From JAXGXJ01 sp963829545 (GTDB lineage: Bacteria; Actinomycetota; Thermoleophilia; RBG-16-64-13), in assembly GCA_963829545.1 (NCBI GenBank), contig CAWHIX010000008.1, forward strand, positions 186,001-250,000: a DNA stretch of 64,000 nt. Reading direction: 5' to 3'. The position numbers were made by a program, and so were the translations under genes. Positions 55,532-64,000 of this stretch are shown in pieces (position 1 is the stretch's first letter; each line of letters starts with the position of its first letter). Under the pieces are notes generated by a model that worked only from the letters and a program-made list of their open reading frames with translations, ran no database searches and had not been told where the DNA came from.

Positions 55532-57064
55532 ATGGCACAAGGCGTGACAGAAGTCAAAACCCTCAACTACTGCATCGACGGTGAGTGGCGCGAGTCCGCC
55601 ACCGAGAAGTACATGCCCGTTACTGACTCGAGCACCGGCGAGGTGTTCGCCGAGGCGCCCTGCTGTACCGCCGGCGAGGTGGATGCGGCCATCGCCTCCG
55701 CCCACAAGGCCTTCGAGACCTGGTCGAATCTTCCCATCCAGAAGCGCACCCAGGTGCTGTTCCATTGGAAGACCCTGCTCGAGCAGCACGAGGACGAACT
55801 CGCCTACATCTGCTCCCGCGAACTGGGCAAGAACCTGGACGAAGCCCGAGGCGAGATCATCAAGATCATCGAGGGCTGCGAAGTGGGCGTGGCCGCGCCC
55901 ATGCTCACCAAGGGCGAGTCGCTCATGAACGTCTCCACGGGGCACGACACCGTGAGCTACCGTGAGCCGCTGGGCGTCTTTGCGGGCATCGCCCCCTTCA
56001 ACTTCCCGGCCATGATCCCCTTCGGCTGGATGCTGCCCCTGTGCATCGTCACTGGCAACACCCTGGTCCTCAAGGCCGCCAGCATGGTGCCCACCTCGGG
56101 TATCCGTCTGCTCGAGCTTCTCTACGAAGCCGGTCTGCCCAAGGGCGTGGTCAACCTGGTCACCTGCAGCCGTAACGAAGCCGAACTGCTCCTCACCGAT
56201 CCGCGGGTGCGGGGCGTCTCCTTCGTGGGCTCCACCAGCGTGGGCAAGCACGTCTACTCCGTGGCCGCCGCCCATGGCAAGCGCGTCCAGGCTCAGACCG
56301 AAGCCAAGAACCACGGTCTGGTGCTGGAAGACGCTTCCCTCCAGCGCGCCGCCGCTGGCATCATCAACTCCTCCTTCGGCTGCGCGGGCATGCGCTGCAT
56401 GGCCCTTCCCGTCTGCGTCGTTCAGGATTCGGTGGCCGACGAGTTCGTGGCCTACATGAAGCAGTTCGCCTCCGAACGCGTCATGGGCTGCTCCTATCTT
56501 CCGGAGACTGAACTGGGGCCGGTTGTCTAGGCGCCGAGCACCAGAAGTTCGTCAAGGACTGGATCACCAAGGGCGTGGAAGAAGGCGCCGAGTTGGTGCT
56601 CGACGGTCGCAATGCCGTCGTCCCCGGCTACGAGAAAGGCTTCTTCGTCGGCCCCACCATCCTCGACCACGTCACCGAGGACATGACCGTGGGCCGCGAC
56701 GAGATCTTCGGCCCCGTGCTGGCCATCAAGCGCGTCGCTGACTTCGAAGAGGGCATCACCCTCATGAACAACAGCCGCTTCGCCAACGGCTCCTGCATCT
56801 TCACCGAGAGCGGTTCCTACGCCCGCGAGTTCGCCAAGCCGCACCCATGCCGGCATGGTGGGCATCAACGTCGGTATCCCGGTGCCCGTGAGCTTCTTCC
56901 CCTTCGCGGGGCACAAAGACTCCTTCTTCGGCGAGAGCCATGTGTTCGGCCAGGACGGCATCCGCTTCTTCACCGAGACCAAGTGCGTCACCTCGCGCTG
57001 GTTCACGGAGTCCGACAAGAAGCAGAAGAAAGTCGGCACCTGGGAAGGTACGGTCGTCCGCTAA
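55532..57064 (+). CDS. mmsA: Aldehyde dehydrogenase, methylmalonate-semialdehyde type (two frameshifts)
   Basis: About 505 residues after repair. N-terminal CIDGEWRESATEKYMPVTDSSTGEV, PFNFPAMIPFGWMLPL, VGSTSVGKHVYSVAAAHGKRVQ, and FGCAGMRCMALPV with the catalytic Cys match the CoA-acylating MmsA group rather than general ALDHs. Frame changes occur at about 56525 (where a TAG appears) and 56847. Both sides align to one ALDH: GAEHQKFVKDWITKG and EIFGPVLAIKRV, then HAGMVGINVGIPVP. It converts malonate or methylmalonate semialdehyde to acetyl- or propionyl-CoA in known members. It follows the C1 operon by 196 bases. Confidence 0.85.
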
Positions 57065-57102
57065 GAGACCGCCTCTCGCGCCCGACTCAGAAACGCGCTC
57101 CC

Positions 57103-57140
57103 AGAACGGGGGCCCCGCCGTCCGGCGGGGCCCCCGTTCT
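57103..57140. terminator. Strong terminator between convergent genes
   Basis: An 18-bp perfect stem (57103-57120 with 57123-57140) with a 2-base loop, followed by CTCATG. It lies between the aldehyde dehydrogenase and the UbiA gene and can act on both strands. Confidence 0.8.
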
Positions 57141-57227
57141 CTCATGTGCCCATCGCGGCCCGCGAGAGGGTTCATGTGGCTCCTGGCCAGGTCGGCCGTC
57201 TCACCTCATTGACGCCCTGAGGCCCGG

Positions 57228-58142
57228 TCAGGTCCCCCGCGCCATCTCGACCACGGCCAGCAGGATGAGGGCCACGGTGCCGGCCATGGGGAACAAGCTG
57301 GCGCGGTTGAAGTAGCGCTGCGCCTGCGGTTCTCGCGGGTCTCGTCTGAGGACGATGGCAGGCCAGGTCATGGTGACTGCTCCGATCACCGCCAGCAGCA
57401 CGCGCGCCGGCCAGGAGGCCACCTGCAGCAGCCCCAGCACAGGCATGAGCGCGGCTCCGACAAGGATGGCCCTGGCAGCGACTCGTGGGCCGTGCACCAC
57501 GGCCAGAGTGGCGATGCCCACCAGGCGGTCGTGGGTCACATCGGCCAGGTCGTTGGAGAGGTTGCGGCCGGCGATCTCCCAGAAGAGCAAGAGGAAGAAG
57601 AAGGCCAACGCTCCCCAACCTGCCTCTCCGACCGCGAACCAACCGGCCAGTCCGCCGACGCTCACCATGACGCCGGCGGGGATGATCTTGAGCCAGGTCT
57701 TGTGTCTCAGGCTGCAGTAGATGATCTGTAAAACGGCGCAGAGTACGAACAGCCAGGCGCAGAGGGGGCGAAGCAAGTAGGCTGCCACCAGCCCGATCAG
57801 TCCCAGCACGACGACCCACGTGATGGCCATCCATAAGGGAAGGGCGCCGGCCGCGACGGGATGTCGCAGCGTTGTGATATCAAGGTGCTTGACCTCGGGG
57901 TCCCATTCGAGGGGGTGGGCAGAGGCGAGCTCGATTTCCGCCCGGTCGGCTTTCAGGTCGAGAAGGTCGTTGAGGGCGTAGACGCAGAAATAGCCGGCCA
58001 GTGCGGCGAGTAATCCCAGCAGGATGACCCTGGTGGAGGGGAGGCCTCCCGCCGCCAGCAGGGCCCCCAGAGCAGGTTCGCCCAGCGATAGGACGGCGGA
58101 CCGGCTTCGTGCCAAGTCCAGCAGAAGGAGTATCTTCCTCAT
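57228..58142 (-). CDS. UbiA-family prenyltransferase
   Basis: About 304 residues with seven to nine hydrophobic segments. The two Asp-rich motifs of UbiA enzymes are present as NDLLDLKAD (first third) and NDLADVTHD (two thirds along). These bind polyprenyl diphosphate via Mg. Members attach isoprenoid chains to aromatic rings in quinone synthesis, or make other lipids. Start at ATG 58142 avoids a long, low-quality N-terminal extension. A UbiE-like methyltransferase at 5.6 kb could act later in the same quinone pathway. Confidence 0.85.
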   Translation of the reverse strand: MRKILLLLDLARSRSAVLSLGEPALGALLAAGGLPSTRVILLGLLAALAGYFCVYALNDLLDLKADRAEIELASAHPLEWDPEVKHLDITTLRHPVAAGALPLWMAITWVVVLGLIGLVAAYLLRPLCAWLFVLCAVLQIIYCSLRHKTWLKIIPAGVMVSVGGLAGWFAVGEAGWGALAFFFLLLFWEIAGRNLSNDLADVTHDRLVGIATLAVVHGPRVAARAILVGAALMPVLGLLQVASWPARVLLAVIGAVTMTWPAIVLRRDPREPQAQRYFNRASLFPMAGTVALILLAVVEMARGT

Positions 58143-58338
58143 TCCGCAGACGGTATCATTTTGCGGCCCGGCTATCGAAGCGCGCGTGGTGAGGAGTCGG
58201 GGGAATGGGCGGGGTTGGCCCGGAGTCCGCCGGTTGCCAGCGGCTCGTTCATGCTCTACAGTCGGGAGCAGGCTGGTGCGTGTCTGTTGACAGATCGTCT
58301 CCTCGACGGGAAGGACCCGAAGAGAGAAGGAGGAGTTG

Positions 58339-58753
58339 ATGAAGGTATTTCGCGTGGTGATGCTCAGCGTGGTGCTGCTGATCAGTCTGACCTTGGTCGT
58401 GGCCGCCTGCGGTTCCGACGAAGATGCGACGGCGGAGCTGACTGCGGCGCTGGACAAGATCGAGCAGTCCGTGGCCAAGCTTCCAGGAGATGGGGCTGAG
58501 TTCCACGGTGCCGGAGATCAAGGCGGCCCGTGACGAGGTCGGCCCCGTGTGGGAGGAAGTCGTGACGGCGGCCGAAAAGGTGGAGGGCGCCGATGTGGAG
58601 GCCGTCAAGAAGGCCTGGGCGGATCTCGATGCGGCCGTAAGCGCGGTCCCGGATGACGCCAACATCGTCGAGGCGGCCGGCGTCCTGGCCCCCGTGCAGA
58701 ACCTGCTCAAGGTGGTGGCCGATCTGCGGGCTTTGGTGACGCCTGAGGAGTGA
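58339..58753 (+). CDS. Small lipoprotein (one frameshift)
   Basis: About 137 residues. The hydrophobic leader MLSVVLLISLTLVVAAC ends in a good lipobox (VAAC). The mature part is a helix-rich domain (EIKAARDEVGPVWEEVV, VEAVKKAWADLDAAVSAV, APVQNLLKVVADL). An extra G near 58488 shifts the frame; repaired, KLPEMGLSSTVPEIKAA reads through. GAAGGAGGAG precedes the ATG. Function unknown. A strong terminator follows, so it is probably a single-gene transcript. Confidence 0.7.
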
Positions 58754-58816
58754 CCGCGGGTAGCAGCCCGAGGCATGACCCGGGGGCCGCTGTGGGGCGA
58801 AGAGGATGACTTGAAC

Positions 58817-58846
58817 GGGGCGCGCCGGCATCGGCCGGCGCGCCCC
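58817..58846 (+). terminator. Terminator hairpin after the lipoprotein gene
   Basis: GGGGCGCGCCGGC (58817-58829) pairs over 13 bases with 58834-58846 around ATCG, followed by GACGGTCTT. Confidence 0.7.
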
Positions 58847-58921
58847 GACGGTCTTACGCGCGCCCTACGCGTCGTTGTCTAGTCTCGGTCACAGGCCGGC
58901 CCTTTGCAGCCGTCGGACTGG

Positions 58922-58950
58922 TTGTGAGACGGTCGCTCGTCGTCTATGAT
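58922..58950 (+). promoter_or_regulatory. Promoter candidate for the phosphate transporter operon
   Basis: TTGTGA (58922-58927) and TATGAT (58945-58950) are 17 bases apart, 86 bases before the pit start. TGACGTAACGACTGTCA just downstream has partial dyad symmetry and could be a regulator site. Confidence 0.5.
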
Positions 58951-59036
58951 TAGCCTCGATGACGTAACGACTGTCATGGCGAAGCCGGCGGAGCTCATGC
59001 TCGTCGGCTCGTTGTTTGAGAGGAGGACGCGAAGGC

Positions 59037-60062
59037 TTGAGTGAAGAGACCATCCTACTGATCGCAGTGGTGACTGTCGCGCTCTTCTTCGACCTTCTTA
59101 ACGGCTTTCATGACGGCTGCAACGCCGTCTCCACGGTCATTTACACGGGCGCGCTCAAACCCCGCTTCGCCATCGGCCTCTCCGCCATCTTCAACTTCAT
59201 CGGCCCTCTTGTCATGGGGGTGGCTGTCGCCAAGACCATCGGCGGGGTCATCAACGCGGCCGACGCCACGGCTCATCTGGTGATAGCAGCCCTGCTCGGA
59301 GCGTGCGTGTGGGAGATCGCTACCTGGCTGTGGGCGCTGCCCATCAGTTCGTCTCATGCCCTGGTGGGCGGGTTGGTGGGAGCCGGGCTGGCTGCCCTCG
59401 GCCCGGACGGGATCGTCTGGGAGAAGCTTCTACTCGTCTTTGCCGCGTTGCTCATCTCTCCCTTCCTGGGCATCATCACCGGCTTCATCCTCATGCACCT
59501 CAGCCGGTTGTTCTTCCGGAAGATGCGTATGGACATGGCCCGCAGCGACCGCTTCTACAGGCACATGCAGATCCTGTCGTCGAGCTGGGTGTCGTTCAGT
59601 CACGGCTCCAACGATGCCACCAAGGTCATGGGCATCATCGTGATCTTCCTGGCTGCCCAGGAGGGCTTGGACGTGACCAGGTACGTGGACCAGCACGGGT
59701 TCCCGCTCTGGGTCATCCTGAGCTGCGCGGCCGCTATGGCCCTGGGGACCTTCCTGTCGGTGAAGTCCTTCCGTCTCATCCGCACCCTGGGGGAGAAGAT
59801 CACCAAGCTGCACCCCATCAACGGCTTCAGCGCCGAGACCGGGGGCGCCATCATCATCCAGCTGGCCTCGGTCTTCGGCCTCCCCGTCTCGACCACCCAC
59901 ATCGTCACATCGGCCGTGACCGGCACCGGCCTGGCCAACCAGCTGGGCGGGGTAAGCTGGAAAGTCTTCCGTGCTATCATGCTGGCCTGGGTGGTCACGC
60001 TGCCGTTCTGCATCATCGCGGCTGCTCTCATCTACTACCTCCTCGATCTGGTGATGGCATAG
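59037..60062 (+). CDS. pit: Pit-family inorganic phosphate transporter
   Basis: About 341 residues with ten or so membrane segments. The two inverted Pit repeats are seen as FDLLNGFHDGCNAVSTVIYTGAL with SSSHALVGGLVGAG, and SSWVSFSHGSNDATKVMGIIV with PVSTTHIVTSAVTGTG. These move phosphate (or metal-phosphate) with cations. The TTG at 59037 is chosen because the AGGAGG site lies just upstream of it. DUF47 follows 16 bases later, as usual. Confidence 0.9.
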   Translation: MSEETILLIAVVTVALFFDLLNGFHDGCNAVSTVIYTGALKPRFAIGLSAIFNFIGPLVMGVAVAKTIGGVINAADATAHLVIAALLGACVWEIATWLWALPISSSHALVGGLVGAGLAALGPDGIVWEKLLLVFAALLISPFLGIITGFILMHLSRLFFRKMRMDMARSDRFYRHMQILSSSWVSFSHGSNDATKVMGIIVIFLAAQEGLDVTRYVDQHGFPLWVILSCAAAMALGTFLSVKSFRLIRTLGEKITKLHPINGFSAETGGAIIIQLASVFGLPVSTTHIVTSAVTGTGLANQLGGVSWKVFRAIMLAWVVTLPFCIIAAALIYYLLDLVMA

Positions 60063-60078
60063 CTCAGAAGGGGCTCTC

Positions 60079-60797
60079 ATGGCGACATCGCGACTGAAGA
60101 AGATCCGGCGTACCCTCGGGGGAGAGACCACTCTTGAGGGGGCCATCGATGCCATGGGCAAAGAGCGCGAGGAGCAGGTACTCGAGCTTCTGAGCGAGTT
60201 CATGAATCGCGTCGTGGTCATGGTGAGCAAGCTGCAGGACGTGGTGCAGCGTTTCGTGGATGACCGCTACGAGGAGCTGGAGGAGTCGGCCAAGGAGCTC
60301 GACGTCTGGAGAGCAAGGCCGACGACGTCAAGGAGCACATCCTCGACCGGCTCTCCCTGGGCGGGGTCTTCCCGATGCACCGTGCCGACCTCGCCAGGCT
60401 GGTAGGCTCCATGGACAGCATCGCCAACCTCTCGGCCGGCGCGGCCGATCGCATCGTCATGCGCAAGTTCTCGCTTCCACCGCAGATGAACCAGCTTCTG
60501 GTCGACCTCGCCCGGATCGACATGGAGGCGGTGGAGGGTCTCCGCGACTCCGTCGCGGCCCTGGACAGCGACCTGCGTGAGGCCATACGGCTCACCAGCG
60601 TCGTGGACAAGCTGGAGAGCAAGGCCGACGATGTGTTCGCCGAGCTGTACCGCTGCATGTTCGACATGGATACCGATTTCAAGACTTTCCACCAGCTCAA
60701 GGCCATCATCGAGCGGCTGGAGTCGATCGCAGACCGCTGCAGCCAGAACGCCGAGGCTGTGCGACACATGGCGCTCGAGTATCTGGAGAACGAATAG
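60079..60797 (+). CDS. DUF47/PhoU-like protein paired with Pit (one frameshift)
   Basis: About 239 residues after repair of a lost base near 60308. Long helices with LESKADDVKEHILDRLSLGGVF and, later, LESKADDVFAELYRCMFD. The repeated ESKADD element is the metal-binding signature of PhoU-like proteins. DUF47 partners of Pit modulate uptake of phosphate. It precedes cobT by 5 bases, so transporter and cobalamin genes may share a transcript. Confidence 0.85.
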
Positions 60798-60802
60798 CCC
60801 TC

Positions 60803-61867
60803 ATGCCGGCTGTGGACTTCGAGGGCATCCGGGCGTCCATCCTCGCCCCCGACGCCGTCAGCGCCGAGGCGGCACGTGCCCGTCAGGCCGAGCTGACCAA
60901 ACCACTCGGCAGCATGGGGCGCCTGGAAGAACTCTCCATCCAGGTGGCGGGCTTGCGCCGTGCGCCGCGGCCGAACGTGGACCGCAAGGCCGTCATCGTC
61001 ATGGCTGCGGATCATGGCGTGGTCGGGCAAGGCGTCAGCGCCTACCCCTCGGAGGTGACGCCCCAGATGGTACTCAACTTCCTGGCCGGGGGCGCCGCCA
61101 TCAACGCGCTCGCCCGTCAGGCGGGAGCCAGGGTCACTATCGTGGACGTGGGGGTGGCCGCTGACCTGTCCGGTCACGCCGGGCTCGTGCACCGCAAAGT
61201 GGCGGCCGGCACGGCCGACTTCACTCAAGGACCCGCCATGACCGCCGATCAAGCGAGCGAGGCCTTGCAGGTGGGCATCGACGTGGTGACCGAGGAGGCA
61301 GACAAGGGCCTCGATCTGGTGGCCACCGGCGACATGGGCATCGGCAACACGGCGGCCTCGGCGGCCGTGACCGCGGCCATCACCGGTCTGCCTGTGGCTG
61401 AGGTGACCGGACGGGGCACGGGTGTCGACGACACGGGACTCGCGCGCAAGATCGCCGCCATCGAGGCGGGTCTGGCCGTCAACCGTCCCGATGCCGGAGA
61501 CGCCTTCGACGTGCTGTGCAAGGTGGGCGGCCTGGAGATCGCCGGGCTGGCCGGGGTCATCATAGGTGGCGCCGAGCGCGGGATCCCCGTCGTGATCGAC
61601 GGCTTCATCTCCGGCGCTGCCGCACTGGTCGCCGTGGGACTGATCCCCGAAGTGAAGCCCTATCTCATCGCCTCCCACCGTTCGGTGGAGCGCGGGCATC
61701 AGGTCGTCCTCGATCATCTGGGCATCCGTCCGCTCTTCGACCTCGATCTCCGGCTGGGCGAGGGGACGGGGGCGGCTTTGGCCTTCCACATGGTCGAGGC
61801 CTCGGTTCGCGTCCTCAACGAGATGGCGACTTTCGCCGAGGCCGGGGTTAGCGGCAAGGAGGACTGA
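60803..61867 (+). CDS. cobT: Nicotinate-nucleotide:dimethylbenzimidazole phosphoribosyltransferase
   Basis: About 354 residues. ELTKPLGSMGRLEEL, VIVMAADHGVVGQGVSAYP, TGDMGIGNTAASAAVTAA, TGRGTGVDD and SHRSVERGHQVVLDHLG are family signatures, the last ending in the catalytic Glu region. It activates the lower-ligand base as its ribotide for cobamide assembly. Near-overlapping spacing with cobS (4 bases) and the later cbiR and cobU show a nucleotide-loop assembly operon, matching demand from the corrinoid methyltransferases. Confidence 0.94.
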   Translation: MPAVDFEGIRASILAPDAVSAEAARARQAELTKPLGSMGRLEELSIQVAGLRRAPRPNVDRKAVIVMAADHGVVGQGVSAYPSEVTPQMVLNFLAGGAAINALARQAGARVTIVDVGVAADLSGHAGLVHRKVAAGTADFTQGPAMTADQASEALQVGIDVVTEEADKGLDLVATGDMGIGNTAASAAVTAAITGLPVAEVTGRGTGVDDTGLARKIAAIEAGLAVNRPDAGDAFDVLCKVGGLEIAGLAGVIIGGAERGIPVVIDGFISGAAALVAVGLIPEVKPYLIASHRSVERGHQVVLDHLGIRPLFDLDLRLGEGTGAALAFHMVEASVRVLNEMATFAEAGVSGKED

Positions 61868-61871
61868 GCCC

Positions 61872-62615
61872 GTGCTCGCCGACTTTCGGCGTGCTTTCTC
61901 CCTTCTGACCATCCTGCCTGCCGGCGGGCCTGTCGATGCTGAGGGTTCCCCGGGAAGAGCGATGGCCTTTTTCCCCGTCGTGGGAGCGGTCATCGGAGGC
62001 GTTCTGGCCGGGGTGGCGGCCCTTCTGGAGTGGTCCGGCCTTACCGGCCGGGTGTCGTTTCTCGCGGCCGCCCTCGTCCTGGTGGTGTGGACGGGGCTCA
62101 CCGGGGCTCTTCACCTCGACGGCTGGGCCGACTGCTGTGACGGCCTGTTCGTGCCGGTCGACCGGGCCCGCAGACTCGAGATCATGAAGGACCCGCGTGT
62201 GGGCGGTTTCGGCGTCGTGGGACTTTTGCTGCTGTTGGCCGTCAAATGGGCGGCGCTGGCCTGGGTGCTGACGACCTCATACTCCCTGCTGGCGCTGGTG
62301 GCCGTGCCGGCGTTGGCGCGGTGGGCCGTGGTGATCGCCGCGCGCAGCTTCCCCTCGGCCCGGCCGGGCGGCATGGGTGACGTCTTCCGTCAGGGTCTGG
62401 ATGGCTGGAGCCTCACCGTCGCCACCCTGGTTGCTCTGGCGGCCGCACTGCCTCTGTTGTGGGTGGGGGCGGTGCTGTGGGCCGTGACAGCGCTGGCCTT
62501 CCTCGCGCTTGCCTTCCTGGCCCGTGCACGCCTGGGCGGTCTCACCGGCGACGTCTACGGAGGCATCATCGAACTGGGGGAGACGGCGGCTCTGGTGGCG
62601 TTGTGCTTCCTGTGA
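61872..62615 (+). CDS. cobS: Cobalamin-5'-phosphate synthase CobS
   Basis: A 247-residue membrane enzyme. FRRAFSLLTILPAGGP, GALHLDGWADCCDGLF and the segment RRLEIMKDPRVGGFGVVGL are hallmarks; the Asp-rich LDGWADCCDG binds Mg. It joins adenosylcobinamide-GDP to alpha-ribazole phosphate. GTG start at 61872. It overlaps cbiR at GTGA. Confidence 0.92.
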   Translation: MLADFRRAFSLLTILPAGGPVDAEGSPGRAMAFFPVVGAVIGGVLAGVAALLEWSGLTGRVSFLAAALVLVVWTGLTGALHLDGWADCCDGLFVPVDRARRLEIMKDPRVGGFGVVGLLLLLAVKWAALAWVLTTSYSLLALVAVPALARWAVVIAARSFPSARPGGMGDVFRQGLDGWSLTVATLVALAAALPLLWVGAVLWAVTALAFLALAFLARARLGGLTGDVYGGIIELGETAALVALCFL

Positions 62616-63412
62616 GCGAGTCCTGTCCCTTTCGCGTGGGTGCTACGTCGTACGTCATCCCCGACCATATCCTGCCCAACGTGGAGTATCTGGCTCCCCT
62701 CGTCGACGACGTGGAGTTGGTGCTGTTCGAGACCGACGAGTACGGCAGCAACCTCCCCGACACCTCCGTGATCGAGCGTCTACTCGAACTCGCCGCAGAG
62801 CATGACCTCACCTACACGGTCCACCTTCCCCTCGACCTGCGGCTGGGGGAGCACGATGCTCCGGACGACGTGTCCCTTGTCAAAGCCCTACGGGTGATCG
62901 ACGCAACCAGAGAGCTTCATCCCTTTGCCTACGTTCTCCACCTCGATGGGGAGACTCTCCTCGACTCGCCGGCGCCCGCCCTTGTCGGCGCCTGGCAGGA
63001 GCGGAGTCTGCGCGCCTTGGCCCTGGTATGCGGATGGCTCGACCGTCCCGAACTCCTGTGCATCGAGAACGTCGAAGGTTGGGATTCGGAGTTCTTCGCT
63101 CCCCTTCTCGACCGGCTTCCCGTCAGCCGGGTGGTGGACGTCGGGCATCTCTGGCTGCAAGGCGTCGATCCGGCGGCGGATCTGGAGCGTTGGTCGGACC
63201 GTACCAGGGTGGTGCATCTGCACGGCATCGCCGGTCGAGACCATTCCTCGCTGGCCGGTGTCTCTTCGGCTGTTCTCGATCCGGTGGTAGACGTTCTCAT
63301 CCGCCGTTTCACGGGCGTGGTCACTCTGGAAGTGTTCTCTCTCGACGACTTCAGGGGCTCCTTGGACGCACTCGGCCGTTCGCTGGAGCGAGTGAAGGGG
63401 GAAACTGCGTGA
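62612..63412 (+). CDS. cbiR: Cobamide-remodelling phosphodiesterase (CbiR-like TIM barrel)
   Basis: About 266 residues with a xylose-isomerase/AP-endonuclease-type barrel: GATSYVIPDHILPNVEYLAPLVDDVELVLFE, TVHLPLDLRLG, ENVEGWDSEFFAPLLDRLP, VVDVGHLWL, and VVHLHGIAGRDHSSL. The His, Glu, Asp and His residues are candidate metal ligands. CbiR hydrolyses cobamides so a different lower ligand can be added. The placement between cobS and cobU is the expected context. GTG start overlaps the cobS stop; the C-terminal overlap with cobU is also GTGA-type. Confidence 0.8.
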   Translation: MSESCPFRVGATSYVIPDHILPNVEYLAPLVDDVELVLFETDEYGSNLPDTSVIERLLELAAEHDLTYTVHLPLDLRLGEHDAPDDVSLVKALRVIDATRELHPFAYVLHLDGETLLDSPAPALVGAWQERSLRALALVCGWLDRPELLCIENVEGWDSEFFAPLLDRLPVSRVVDVGHLWLQGVDPAADLERWSDRTRVVHLHGIAGRDHSSLAGVSSAVLDPVVDVLIRRFTGVVTLEVFSLDDFRGSLDALGRSLERVKGETA

Positions 63413-63981
63413 GCAAAGAACTGATCCTTATCCTGGGCGGGGCACGGGGAGGCAAGAGCACGTATGCGGAAGAACTGGCGCACCAGCTGGGCGGCGACGA
63501 CGTCATGTTCGTGGCTACCGCACAGGCACTCGACGAAGAAATGAAGTCCCGCATCGCGAAGCACCAAGCCGCGCGCCCTGCCGCTTGGAGGACCCTGGAG
63601 GCGCCGTCACTCGTTGCCCCTCCTCTCGACGACGCTCTGTTCGTTGCGAGGGTTGTGGTCCTCGACTGCCTGACTTTGCTGACGAGCAACGCTCTGCTGG
63701 CCACCGGCGGCTTCGCCGAGGCATCCGGCCTCTCCGACCAGGCGCAGGACGCCGAAGCTGAAGCTAGAGTGGAGGCTGAGGTTTCGGCGCTTCTGGAAGC
63801 GTATGAGCGTGGATCGGCCACCTGGATAGTGGTGAGCAACGAGGTCGGGTTGGGGTTGGTGCCAGACAACGTCCTCGGTCGCGTCTACAGGGATGCTCTG
63901 GGACGGGCCAACCAGCGGGTGGCTGCGGCGGCCGATACGGTGTTGTTCCTCATCGCCGGCTTACCCTTGCGACTCAAATAG
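63409..63981 (+). CDS. cobU: Adenosylcobinamide kinase/guanylyltransferase CobU
   Basis: About 190 residues. The P-loop GGARGGKSTYAEELA is at the N terminus, FVATAQALDEEMKSRIAKHQAARPAAW holds the guanylylation His, and LLTSNALLA and VSNEVGLGLVPDNVLGRVYRDALG are family motifs. It phosphorylates adenosylcobinamide and attaches GMP. GTG start overlaps the cbiR stop. TAG at 63979-63981. Confidence 0.93.
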   Translation: MSKELILILGGARGGKSTYAEELAHQLGGDDVMFVATAQALDEEMKSRIAKHQAARPAAWRTLEAPSLVAPPLDDALFVARVVVLDCLTLLTSNALLATGGFAEASGLSDQAQDAEAEARVEAEVSALLEAYERGSATWIVVSNEVGLGLVPDNVLGRVYRDALGRANQRVAAAADTVLFLIAGLPLRLK

Positions 63982-63990
63982 GAGGGGCGC

Positions 63991-64000
63991 GTGAAGCTCG
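63991..64000 (+). other. Probable start of the next gene, cut by the window edge
   Basis: GTG at 63991 follows GGAGGGG by a short spacer; only three codons are visible. By context it is likely a further cobalamin-pathway gene, but no identity can be given. Confidence 0.4.

Noticed and set aside
56520..56535. In-frame TAG in the aldehyde dehydrogenase as pyrrolysine
   Set aside because: The reading frame also changes at this point, so a simple indel explains it; ALDHs do not use pyrrolysine and no pyl genes are seen.
1..64000. CRISPR arrays, insertion sequences, prophage or integrase genes
   Set aside because: No repeat-spacer pattern, terminal inverted repeats, transposase or phage protein was recognised on either strand.

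Overview
This is a high-GC (estimated by eye at about 60-65%), gene-dense bacterial window with the gene set of an anaerobe that uses one-carbon (C1) and aromatic compounds. It carries tetrahydrofolate (THF) C1 enzymes, corrinoid methyl-transfer proteins, a selenocysteine formate dehydrogenase, a UbiD-type decarboxylase with its small D subunit, molybdopterin enzymes and late cobalamin-biosynthesis genes. A deep-branching Actinomycetota lineage would fit, but nothing here proves the phylum. No rRNA, tRNA, insertion sequence, phage gene or CRISPR array was seen, and no gene-free stretch exceeds about 300 bases.

Layout. 1-6.5 kb: a truncated epimerase, DUF1801, an SDR and a dihydroxy-acid dehydratase, then an exported MsrA whose catalytic position is an in-frame TGA followed by a SECIS-like hairpin, then lgt and a UbiE-like methyltransferase. 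6.5-11.3 kb: a TetR regulator, a molybdopterin oxidoreductase with its four-cluster ferredoxin, and a radical SAM protein. 11.3-20 kb: hisF, a membrane protein, an SDR, an LDH/MDH-type dehydrogenase, a flavin/Fe-S enoate-reductase-like enzyme, a heavily frameshifted UbiD decarboxylase with its D subunit, and a C_GCAxxG_C_C protein. 20-26.6 kb: an SDR, a TetR regulator and a complete 2-oxoacid/acetoin dehydrogenase complex (E1 alpha, E1 beta, E2, E3). 26.7-38.5 kb: one long operon-like run of CoA transferase, VOC protein, alcohol dehydrogenase, zinc ribbon, split transketolase, epimerase, UroD-family methyltransferase, BKACE, 3-hydroxyacyl-CoA-dehydrogenase-like protein, cupin and FGGY kinase. 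38.6-57 kb: a CBS protein, then a divergent C1 region. Leftward run GntR, corrinoid protein and a very large fused selenocysteine formate dehydrogenase. Rightward run fhs, fchA, folD, metV, metF, an Lpd-like flavoprotein, a corrinoid protein, a second UroD-family methyltransferase, DUF1638, a methyl-THF:corrinoid methyltransferase and an aldehyde dehydrogenase. 57-64 kb: a UbiA prenyltransferase, a lipoprotein, Pit with its DUF47 partner, and cobT-cobS-cbiR-cobU.

How it fits together (inference). A UroD-family methyltransferase would move a methyl group from an unknown donor, such as a methoxylated aromatic, to a corrinoid protein. The MeTr-like enzyme would pass it to THF. MetVF, FolD, FchA and Fhs would then oxidise it to formate, giving ATP at the Fhs step, and the formate dehydrogenase would release CO2. 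The cob genes would supply the corrinoid. A UbiD decarboxylase and a Mo enzyme elsewhere in the window are consistent with use of the aromatic remainder. No CODH/acetyl-CoA synthase genes are present here.

Quality caution. About 20 otherwise well-conserved genes carry single-base frameshifts, and many are repaired by removing one C or G next to a CG step. I treat these as probable sequence errors, annotate each such gene as one span, and say so in each entry.
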